From: Paraspadella gotoi
Lineage: Eukaryota > Chaetognatha
Length of the DNA: 64,000 nt
Assembly (NCBI GenBank): GCA_051294375.1
Contig: CM119271.1
Coordinates: 1,296,721-1,360,720, forward strand
Reading direction: 5' to 3'
Below are positions 16,301 to 25,067 of the stretch, piece after piece; within the stretch, counting starts at the first letter, position 1, and each line of letters starts with the position of its first letter. The notes beneath the pieces are model-generated. The model worked only from the letters and a program-made list of their open reading frames with translations. It ran no database searches and had not been told where the DNA came from. The position numbers were made by a program, and so were the translations under genes.

Positions 16301-19300
16301 GTTTTTTGCGGTTTCTCATCCCCCCCTTCTACGACGTCCGGTAGACACATTTAAATCCGATTCTTTTTAAGATAGAAATCTCAGGAAAACGGCATTCTTT
16401 TCCTTTTTTTCCGTTCTATCTGAATATATGACTTTTGTTAGACTTTTTAAAATTCTTGGCCCTCCCCAGGAGCGCCAAAGTGCCATGAGCATCAAAATTC
16501 ACATATATTCGTAGATTTCTTGAACAAGTTCTATTTAAATTTAATTTTCTAATATAATTAGTTCATTCCTGACTAGAATATTGCATTGCAAGTTAGTTAA
16601 TATATTTAAAAAATAGTTTTAGGTGCTTATTATGTTGAAAAACTATTTTTACAAACCGGAAGTTATCAAAAACAGCAAAAAATTAGTTCTAAAGCTACGA
16701 ACTACTTTTATAAATTCGTTAGATATGTTACATGTTCTTTTTTATCATTTATTTCAAAAGTTTAATTATGCAGACGCGCAAGCTTTTTTACTTTAACTTT
16801 GATGTTTAAAATGACTGATGAACTTTCATTGTATTTTATGTCAGATACCTAAATCAATAATACCAATATATATTGTTATAATAGAGAAATATGGTGTAAA
16901 GAATTAAAAAAAATAAAAAACTGAATAAAGAAAAAGTCAATCTCTTGAACCTTTAAACCTTCCCTAAATCATGGTGGTGGATGATCCCAACCACCACGGC
17001 CGCACAATGACTCCCCCGTCTCCGCTCGCTGAGACAGAGGGAGACCTCTGGAAAGGCAATAAGCAACCAATGCCCTCTAATCACCTGTCGCAACTATGAC
17101 TCTCCTCAGAGAAGTTGTCAAGCCAAATGACAGCTTCAGACGAATAAAGGGGAAAGCTCAAGTCCTCATTTAAAATCAGCACGGACAATAAACACATTTT
17201 TCTTAACTAGCTTTAAAGCTACAAATCATAGGTGACCACCATTCGATTCATTTTTTATTGCTCAATCTATATATGTCACTTTTGATATACTGGATTCCTG
17301 ATTTCTGGAACAGGCAGCTTTTTTATCTCAAGATGTATATTACTATCAGGAATACTGAGATTGAGAGATAGTGAATAGGAAATGAAGGAAAAAGAATGTT
17401 TAGGTTCAGTTAATTGTTTAAAATAGAACTATTTATTAAATATAAATGTAGAAAATATTAACTTGAAAAAATTATAAAAACTGTAATAGTAACTAACATT
17501 AACTAAATCAATTTCATTTAATACCAAAAAAATTTTGTATTAAAAAATAAAAGGATAGATAAGAATAGATAAGAGATAGAAGGGAAATAATAAGACAAAA
17601 TTAATAAAGAGAGCTCAACATAAAGATAGCCACCCCTACGTGGACAAATAAAAGGTAGTACCGATAAGATTGGGTCATGAGAGGGTCAAGTCAACCTCAG
17701 TTTCTTTACCGACTAAACTGTTATATGTGGGTCACTGGGTCAGGTAATGTTTCCGTGAGGAACAGATCTAGTGCGACTCAATTTGACTTTAAATACCTGC
17801 CAGTTGCCCTCTTTTCAGATAAGGTAGGCCAGGGCCTGTCCGTGCTGATTTTAAAATTTGGTTGCTACAGGTGATTAGAGGGCATTGGTTGCTTATTGCT
17901 TTTCCAGAGGTCTCCCTCTGCCTCGGTGAGTAGAGACGGGGAGTCATTGTGCGACCGTGGTGATCGGGATCATCCACCACCACAATTTAGAGAAGGTTCA
18001 AGGGTTCAAGAGATTGACTTTTTGTTTATTCACTCTTTTTTTTCGTTGTTTGTCTTGCATATTTTTTTTTTTGTGGTTTTTAAATTGAGTTTGAAATAAA
18101 GATGAAGTCTTTTACAACAACAATTACATTTAATTTTTTTTTGTAATGTCTTTACACTATATTTCTCTATTATAACAATATATATTGGTATTATTGATTT
18201 GGGTATCTGACATAAAATACAATGAAAGTTCATCAGCCATTTTAAACGTCAAAGTTAAGGTAAAAAGGCTTGTGCGTCTGCATAATTAAACTATATCTAA
18301 TAATTAAATAAAATATTTAAATTATACTTTTGAAATAAATAATAAAAAAGAACATATAACATATCTAGCAAATTGATAAAATTAGTTTGTATCTTTAGAA
18401 CTAATTTTTTGCTGTTTTTGGTAACTTCCGGTTTGTAAAAATAGTTTTTCAAACATAATAAGCACCTAAAACTATTTTTTTAATATATTAACTAACTTGC
18501 AATGCAATATTCTAGTCAGGAATGAACTAATTATATTAGAAAATTAAATTTAAATAGAACTTGTTCAAGAAATCTACGAATATATGTGAATTTTGATGCT
18601 CGTGGCACTTTGGCGCTCCTGGGGAGGCCAAGAATTTTAAAAAGTCTAACAAAAGTCATATATTCAGATAGAACGGAAAAAAAGGAAAAGAATGCCGTTT
18701 TCCTGAGATTTCTATCTTAAAAAGAATCGGATTTAAATGTGTCTAACGTCCGGTCAAGTGGGCGTGGCGCTTCACCGGAAGTCTTCACGGGATTCCCCCC
18801 TCTTGGTTTGCTTGGTTACGAGTGATTCTGTCTCGTGTCGGCGTACTGAGGTAGCGTACGGGAGGGGGAAGAGAAGGCGGGGAAGAGGTTTCCTCTTCGT
18901 TTTTCTCTCGGGAGATGTCGCGTTTGCAGAGCAGATGCTCACTTTGTTGTGGGAAGAACCATGAAGAATCCCGGTTCCATTTGGAACCACAAATTTGTTT
19001 CACAGGGCAAAGGTGGGAACTCGCGGCGAAAACTCAGATCAACAAGAACAAAAAGCTGTGGGCCCGCGACTGCGCCAAAGCGGCCGACAAAGCGGCAAAG
19101 GAGATGGACAGGGAAACGGAGGATGCTGCCAGGAGACAGAAGAATTTGGAAGAGGCCAAAGATCTCGGTTAGTGGGCGCTGCTGCTTCTGCTGAGATTAA
19201 TGATTATGTATTTTAAAAACTTTTATTAAAGATTCAGATTTTTCATAAAAAATTGAAACAAAAATATAAAACATGTTATTAAAAATTATGTTTTCAGCTT

Positions 19301-22076
19301 TTAAAACGGGGGGGGGGAAGTAAATTTTTTAAATTTTTTTTATTCTCTGTCGTAGAAGCTTATTTATGTTAAAACGTTTGGCTTTTTTTTGCAATCTAAA
19401 CATTAAAATATCATATAACATATTTTATAAAAGTTTCTTAGTTTTTTATGGCGAATCCAAAATTGTTCTTAAAAATAAAATAAAATTTATTTTTAAATTT
19501 AATGATTTTATAAAGATATTACTATATAAATAATTTAATTTACTACTACTACTAATGTTTTTAAAGGATTTAAAATTCGTTAATTACATGTCCATCGGCA
19601 ATAAAAAAATAATGTTCAATCACTCAATCATTTCACCAGTCCACCCTATTGTACAATTCAATAAGTCCACCTTTTTCTTTATTCGTCTCTCAAGTTCTCG
19701 TCGAAGACCCTTCCCTGCCCAAGGCGCTCCGTTGCAAGATCCGTGAGTTGAAGGACCGTCGCGGGAGCCGCGTCCGTGTCTACGGTTGGGTCCATCGTCT
19801 GCGCACGCAGGGCAAGAAGATGATGTTCGTTGTTCTGCGCGACGGGACGGGATTTCTCCAGTGCGTCCTGCTCGACAAGCTTTGCCAGACCGTGAGCGCC
19901 TTAACGCTGGCCACCGAATCCGCCGTCGCCATGTATGGAGAGCTTCAGGAGGTGCCGGCCGGGAAGTCGGCGCCCGGCGGGCACGAGCTCGTTGTCGACT
20001 ATTGGGAAGTCATCGGAGCGGCGCCGCCGGGTGAGTCTTGAATCTTGGTCAATCAGAGGTGGAGGATTTCAATTTTTTACGTTGTATAAAAGTAGCCACT
20101 TATTTCGCACCGAAAAAAAATACATTGGATGGCTGAATTTTACATAAACAAAGCTTATTGAAAAAAGTCATATTAAAATAAAGCAAAGCGTTTGAAAGTT
20201 AGTATAGGACGTCAAAGTTGATTGGTACAAAAAACCTGACGAGAACAAATTAATTTCTGTCAAGAAGTCTATGACTTTCCCCTATTATTAAATATTTATA
20301 TTATGATCTTTTCTTTTCGTAACTCATTCAAACTTTTACCAAATGTTAAATATTTATAATATGAAATTAGTTAAACGAATTCAGCATCAAGTATCTGTAG
20401 GGATAGGTGTCAACCATTTTTAACCTAAATCAAATTAAAATAAGTAGACAAACTATATGGAAAAACAATATGTCAAAAGTGAAGAAAAAGCAGTTGAGTA
20501 ATAACTTACCCAAGGTTACTTTTAAAGCTTTTTTACAGTTTTTTCCTTATGGCATCTCGTGTTGTTTTTTCTCTTCATTCTTCCACATTTTTCACAAAAG
20601 GCGGAGCGGACAACCTCCTCAACGAAGAGGCCAACATAGACGTCCAACTGGACAACCGCCACATGATGATCCGCGGGGAGAACACGTCCAAGGTTCTCAA
20701 GCTCCGCTGCCTCGTGACCCAAGCCTTCCGCGACCACTACTACGATCGAGGCTATTACGAGGTTACCCCGCCGACGATGGTGCAGACCCAGTGCGAGGGT
20801 GGCTCCACTCTTTTTAAATTTGACTACTTTGGCGAGGAGGTGAGAGAGATGGCGTGGGAGAGCCAAGAGAGCTTTTGCTATTCTGATTTCGTAGTATTTA
20901 CTATGTATAGTATCAATTATCAATAATTTTATAATGAAATACTATTAAAAAAGTTAAAAATTAGTTCGGGTCTTTACGATTAGTTTTATGACAAGTTTTC
21001 GCCGCCATATTTCCAATCAGGCTTACCTGACCCAATCCTCCCAACTATACCTGGAGACCTGCCTTCCGTCCCTCGGTGACGTGTTTTGCGTGGCGCAGTC
21101 GTACCGCGCCGAGCAGTCGCGCACCCGACGCCATTTGGCCGAGTACACTCACGTCGAGGCCGAATGCCCCTTTATCAAGGTTTTTAAAAAAATACTTCTT
21201 AAAGTTCCCTATCTTTTATACATATTTAAGTACATAGAAGACTATGGAAAATTTAAATCAAACTTCACATTTTTAAATTTCTTAATTCTGGCTAAATTGT
21301 TTATTATTAATTTATTATTCTTACCATTTTTTGCGGCCTCCATTCCTCCAGTTCGACGATCTCCTCGACCGGATCGAGGACTTGGTCTGCGACGTCGTCG
21401 ACCGGGTGATGCGAAGTCCCGAGGCGGCGGCCTTGGTAACGGAGCTCAACCCCGGATTTAAGAAGCCCAAGAAGCCCTTCAAGCGGATGGAGTATTCGGA
21501 GGCCGTCGAATATCTCAAGTCGCACGACATCCGTAAGGACGACGGGACGTTCTACGAGTTCGGCGAAGACATTCCCGAAAAACCCGAGAGAGCGATGACG
21601 GATCAGATCGGGGAACCCATCCTGCTTTGCAAGTTTCCCTGTGAGATAAAATCCTTTTACATGGAGAGGTAAAAATGAGGGGAAGAGGAGCACGAATAAT
21701 TTTTTTTTTTTTTGATGATTGGTTAATGGTTATGGAGCAATTGAAGCATTTACCAAAAAAAAATCCTTTGAAATCCGACAGATGCCCCGACGACCGACGC
21801 CTCACCGAAAGCGTCGATCTCCTCATGCCCACTGTGGGCGAGATCGTGGGCGGATCCATGCGTATGTGGGACGCGGAAGAATTACGTCGCGCCTATGACA
21901 AAGAGGGCATCGACCCCGCTCCTTATTATTGGTATACGGACCAACGGAAGTACGGATCCTGTCCTCACGGCGGTTACGGATTGGGACTGGAACGGTTTCT
22001 AGTCTGGTTGGCGGGACGACAACACATACGAGAGTGCTGCCTCTATCCGCGTTTCGTGCAACGGTGCACGCCGTGA
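13351..22076 (+). CDS. NARS1: Asparaginyl-tRNA synthetase, cytoplasmic
   Basis: Class IIb aminoacyl-tRNA synthetase that charges tRNA-Asn. Exons: 13351-13519, 19006-19167, 19695-20030, 20601-20839, 21021-21179, 21352-21668, 21782-22076. All phases agree and give 558 residues, close to the usual 548 or so. Order: N-terminal UNE-N domain ([11 protein letters not shown]...), Lys-rich helix (exon 2), OB-fold anticodon-binding domain ([20 protein letters not shown]), then the catalytic core with motif 1 ([16 protein letters not shown]), motif 2 ([20 protein letters not shown]) and motif 3 ([13 protein letters not shown]). The protein ends FVQRCTP as in animal orthologues. Motif residues look intact. 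Intron 1 is 5.5 kb of nested mobile elements, and one of them ends 9 bp before exon 2. Confidence 0.97.
13550..14159. mobile_element. Palindromic MITE with about 280-bp arms
   Basis: The left arm begins ATTAAGGCGTAGTGAAA and the right arm ends TTTTACTACGCCTTA. Matching inner landmarks include GCAGTAGGCTATATTTATA against the complement of TATAAATATGGCCTACTGCG, and CATTAAGTGGGG against CCCACTTAATGA. It is flanked by GTATCT at 13544-13549 and 14160-14165, a likely 6-bp target duplication. It has no ORF. Confidence 0.75.
14851..16340 (+). pseudogene. Degenerate gag-like ORF remnants inside the DIRS-like element
   Basis: Short overlapping frames on the + strand: 14851-14965 ([20 protein letters not shown]...), 15324-15833 (Ser/Glu-rich [18 protein letters not shown]), 15574-15888 ([20 protein letters not shown]) and 15867-16330 ([17 protein letters not shown] then an Arg/Ser-rich [20 protein letters not shown]). 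They switch frame several times. The composition, coiled-coil start, acidic-serine middle and basic tail, suggests a decayed gag, but I recognise no diagnostic motif. The right end is cut by the foldback at 16342. Confidence 0.35.
16342..18745. mobile_element. Foldback element, about 2.4 kb, with perfect 8-bp target duplication
   Basis: The left arm (16342-17092) and right arm (17869-18745) are inverted copies beginning TAGACACATTTAAATCCGAT, with diverged stretches and indels between. Spacer 17093-17868 is single-copy. ACGTCCGG stands directly outside both ends (16334-16341 and 18746-18753): an 8-bp duplication typical of hAT-type transposition, although the TIR is not the usual CAG type. The inner arm (GTCTCCGCTCGCTGAGACAG) resembles the spacer of the foldback in the MIB1 intron. 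No transposase is present. Confidence 0.8.
20093..20290. repeat. Interspersed repeat (family D), copy 1 in NARS1 intron 3
   Basis: The stretch with GATGGCTGAATTTTA, AATAAAGC, GCGTTTGAAAGTTA, AAAGTTGATTGGTACAAAAA and CTATGACTTTCCCCT is matched at 32484-32691 with moderate divergence. Non-coding; class unknown. Confidence 0.55.
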
Positions 22077-22350
22077 AGGGGCTTCGAGTTAAGCTCTCCG
22101 AAGATCGCGATCTCGGGAAAACTAGCCCGCTAGTCTCCGTGCGGATTGACCTCGCCATATTTTTTTTTTTTTAATCTGGTGTGCGAACCTTAGGCTATTT
22201 AAAATATATATTATTTTTAGACTGTTACTGTGATCGCTGGATTCATTTTAATGCTAATTGTAGTAATTATTAAAGTACATTTTACTCTTGTTGCTTTATC
22301 ATTTTTCCAGTTGAGATAATCGCATTTAACGAAAAAAAAACCACCCAATA

Positions 22351-23001
22351 ATGTCCGCCGAGTCACCCCTGAGATTTTTTCCCAGTGACGTAGCCAATGA
22401 CCCAGATAGAATAAAATTCCTTTTCGAACCAGTCCAGAACAAATCCAACACTAAGATGTGGGAAAATGCCATTCAGGAATACCTTTTGTTTAAAAAGGTT
22501 TTGACCTTTGACCTCTCCAAACTTCTCGATGCCTTCACTCTCCCCGACGATCAAAAACCTCAATGTTTGGAGAAGATATTGAGGAACTTAGCGGTGAGGG
22601 GAGTCATCGTGGGCGATGAGCCCTACTTTCTCAGTCTTCGCGAGGAGAAGGATGAAAAAAAGGGATTGGTTGCGCGGATCCAGTCTTGGTTGAGGTCTCG
22701 AACGGGAACGGCGGGAATTTTCGACCCAAACAATAGATACATCTGGCCCGGAGTGGCCGAAGATATGGTTCGTTCGTTGCACGACCATTTTCGAGCGATC
22801 TTTATTGACGAATCGGGGGAGGGGGATTCCGCTTCCGCCAATTCCCTCGATTGGGACGCCTTCTTTGCCAAGTGCTCTTTTGTGGCCGAAGACGAGTGGA
22901 CGTTTTTGATCCTCATTACCCTACTGAGCAAGCAGGGACTTGTCAATGTGACTGTGGATGAAGGAAAGGAGAAAAAAATGGTCTCTCTCGTCTCTCAATG
23001 A
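22351..23001 (+). CDS. CHMP7 N-terminal-domain-only paralogue
   Basis: A 216-residue intronless ORF. Its beginning (RFFPSDVANDPDRIKFLFEP) and following segments (KMWENAIQEYLLF; WPGVAEDMVRSL; EDEWTFLILITLLSKQGL) align through their length with residues 1 to about 220 of CHMP7 encoded 226 bp downstream. It then stops, so it lacks the whole Snf7/ESCRT-III core and the MIM motifs. In CHMP7 the N-terminal tandem winged-helix region binds the ER/nuclear membrane and recruits the ESCRT-III part. A lone N-domain could compete with or regulate CHMP7 (inference). The frame is clean and the codon use matches the neighbours, so it does not look like a pseudogene. An acceptor-like TTATCATTTTTCCAG ends at 22310. 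Confidence 0.75.
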   Translation: MSAESPLRFFPSDVANDPDRIKFLFEPVQNKSNTKMWENAIQEYLLFKKVLTFDLSKLLDAFTLPDDQKPQCLEKILRNLAVRGVIVGDEPYFLSLREEKDEKKGLVARIQSWLRSRTGTAGIFDPNNRYIWPGVAEDMVRSLHDHFRAIFIDESGEGDSASANSLDWDAFFAKCSFVAEDEWTFLILITLLSKQGLVNVTVDEGKEKKMVSLVSQ

Positions 23002-23226
23002 ATGGGTTTGGCTTTTACTATAATTAGCAACAGATAAAAAGAAACCAGTGTCATTTTTTGTTTGTGCATGATGTTGTCTTATTCTGGGGGGGAAAAATTC
23101 CGAGATTTTCACGTTTCCGCATATTTTCTTTCAGTTATTTTGCTTTTATATTTACATTTTTTATTTGTTTTTACTTAAAGGCTACAATGAAAATAAGATT
23201 TTTACATTAAACAAAAACACATTAAA

Positions 23227-24609
23227 ATGAGCGAAGGTTCACCGGGTCGATTTTTCCCGATCGACCTGGCCGAGGATCCAGATCGAATGAGAGTTCTCTA
23301 CGCCCCGTTTCGCGACAAATCGATTAACCCCGCGGGCTACGAGTCCAAGATGAAGACTTGGGAAAACGCCCTTCTCTCTTTCCTCCAGACCCAAAAGAGA
23401 GCCACTTTTGATCTAAACTCTGCCCTCGAAGCCTTCGCTCGTTCCGACGGAGAAAAGCCGGTCTGTCTCGAGACGGTCGTCGCCGATCTCGCCGCCAGAG
23501 GGATCGTCTTGCCCGCTGAATCGTATCAGTCTAATCTCGCTGCCGAAAACAGTCGGAGCTGGTTGGGATGGGGCGTTGATTTGGTGATCAAGAGACCGAT
23601 AAGCTGGGTGCTAAGTTCGGCGATGGGAAGCGGCGCCACGATCGATCCCAAAGCCCTATTCGTTTGGCCAAAAGCGGCGGAGGAGATGGCGCGACGTCTG
23701 CGTGATCGATGCCGCGAGATTCTCGACGACCGGACGTCGGAAGTGGATTCGGCGCTCGAGTGGGAGGTCCTCTTTGGGAAATGCGCCGACGTGACCGATG
23801 ACGAAGGGACTTTCTCCATCCTCATCTCTATCCTTCGCAAGTGGGGATTTCTCGACGTGACTATGGTGCAGTTGGCCCAGGGCAAGGAGCGCATCCTGGT
23901 GTCTCGAATAGACACAGCGCTCTCCTCATCGGTCGTCGCGTCGCCGGGGCGACCTCCAACCCGAATCAAGAAGGAACTCTCGGAGCGCGACAAGACTGTC
24001 CTTCAGTTGGAAGCCACGGCAGGAGAGTTGGTGCGGCGAATCGAACGGCTCCACGCTGAAGCGACCGAGCACAAAGATGTTGCTCGTCGCTACGTCGCAA
24101 AGGGCATCAGACCTCTCGCTCTCAACGCCCTCAAGCGGAAGCGGGCCTGCGAGCATCGACTAGAGAACAGGGAGAGGTCATTGGAGCAGGTGGAGGCTCT
24201 CATATCTAAACTGAGAGACGTGGATGACGACCGAATGGTTCTGTCCGCCTACAAGGAAGCCGCCGCCGCGCTGAGCAACTCGCTCGCCGACGGTGACCTG
24301 ACGGCGGAGAATGTCGACGACACCGTCGACGAGTTGAAGGAGTTGTTGGAGCGGCAGGGGGAAGTCGCTGCCGCATTGGGCATGGAGCTCGGTGGTGATA
24401 ATGACGACGACAACGAATTAGCCGAAGAGTTGGAAAGAATTCTCGACGAAAGCGACGAGGAACTGAGACTGCCCGACGTGCCAGTCTTAAGCGCCCGTCT
24501 CCCCGACGTGCCCGACTCTGAATGCCAGGATGGAGAAAGCGTCGCTGCGATGCTGGAGAAAATGGGTCTTTCGCCGCCTCAGAAGTCGGTGAAGCAGATC
24601 GCCTCCTGA
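23227..24609 (+). CDS. CHMP7: CHMP7, ESCRT-II/III hybrid protein
   Basis: 460 residues, one exon; the human protein has 453. CHMP7 recruits ESCRT-III to the reforming nuclear envelope via LEM2 and to membranes needing closure (family knowledge). Residues 1 to about 225 are the winged-helix N-domain (WGVDLVIKRPISWVLSSAMG matches the membrane-contacting stretch). About 245-400 is the basic, coiled-coil Snf7 core (RYVAKGIRPLALNALKRKRA). The C-terminus is acidic and carries two LPDVP motifs (about residues 415 and 425) that resemble the type-2 MIT-interacting motif. The start is supported by alignment with the tandem paralogue just upstream (MSEGSPGRFFPIDLAEDPDR against MSAESPLRFFPSDVANDPDR). Confidence 0.92.
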   Translation: MSEGSPGRFFPIDLAEDPDRMRVLYAPFRDKSINPAGYESKMKTWENALLSFLQTQKRATFDLNSALEAFARSDGEKPVCLETVVADLAARGIVLPAESYQSNLAAENSRSWLGWGVDLVIKRPISWVLSSAMGSGATIDPKALFVWPKAAEEMARRLRDRCREILDDRTSEVDSALEWEVLFGKCADVTDDEGTFSILISILRKWGFLDVTMVQLAQGKERILVSRIDTALSSSVVASPGRPPTRIKKELSERDKTVLQLEATAGELVRRIERLHAEATEHKDVARRYVAKGIRPLALNALKRKRACEHRLENRERSLEQVEALISKLRDVDDDRMVLSAYKEAAAALSNSLADGDLTAENVDDTVDELKELLERQGEVAAALGMELGGDNDDDNELAEELERILDESDEELRLPDVPVLSARLPDVPDSECQDGESVAAMLEKMGLSPPQKSVKQIAS

Positions 24610-25067
24610 TTATGAAGAAAATTATTCTTTTTAATACCGATTAATAATTTGTTAATATTGTTATTTATGGCGTAGCGATTTTTTTTTTTTTTTTTTTTTT
24701 TTTAGATTTTTCATTCGTTTTTTTCTTTTCTTTGGTTCCATTTGAGACAATATAGAAACGTGAAACTATTAAAATTATTATTTACATTCAAATGGACGAA
24801 CCGTTGCGAGTCTATTAATAATTATTATTGCTGCCTTTTAATCATGCATGTAAAATATATTGCGAAAGTTGCGCTTCTTATTTTTTTTATATTGTTAAAG
24901 GATCGATCAGATATGATGATTGTGACGTTGCGAGTCCCTTGACCAAAGGCGGGGAAAAATCAAGAGGCCTGGAATTTGGTACACACACAAAAAAAAGAGG
25001 TGACTTGGATTTTTTCTTCCCCCCAACCAACGCCGGCCTCGAATTTTTTTTCCCGACGACGACGACG
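24610..25067. other. Spacer between CHMP7 and the lectin-like gene
   Basis: Holds a 24-base T-run (about 24681-24704) and AT-rich sequence. The last 100 bp are probably 5' UTR of the lectin-like gene. No gene or repeat was recognised. Confidence 0.5.

Larger units (their letters stand above)
14227..18996. mobile_element. DIRS-like element, degraded and split by a foldback insertion
   Basis: Inverted terminal repeats are about 14239-14386 and 18808-18958 (TTCTTCCC...AAAGTGAGCATCTGCTCTGC and complement). Each end has an extra non-shared tip: TATCATGTTG on the left, and CCATGAAGAATCC...AAATTT on the right. An internal segment, 15107-15194, is the reverse complement of the left tip plus ITR start joined directly to the reverse complement of the right tip. 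That is the arrangement of the DIRS internal complementary region. Frames in 14851-16330 are Ser/Arg-rich and frameshifted, as might be left from a gag gene. No reverse transcriptase or tyrosine recombinase remains. Alternative: a composite foldback. Confidence 0.5.
13520..19005 (+). other. NARS1 intron 1, composed of nested palindromic elements
   Basis: From left to right: about 30 bp of host intron, a palindromic MITE (13550-14159), about 60 bp of host sequence, then a DIRS-like element (14227-18996) split by a foldback (16342-18745), and nine bases (GTTTCACAG) before the exon. Under 3% of the intron appears to be unique host sequence. No exon was found between the first two NARS1 exons. 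Confidence 0.75.

Noticed and set aside
22351-24609. The CHMP7 pair as an assembly duplication
   Set aside because: The two frames differ at most positions and in length, so this is a true old duplication.
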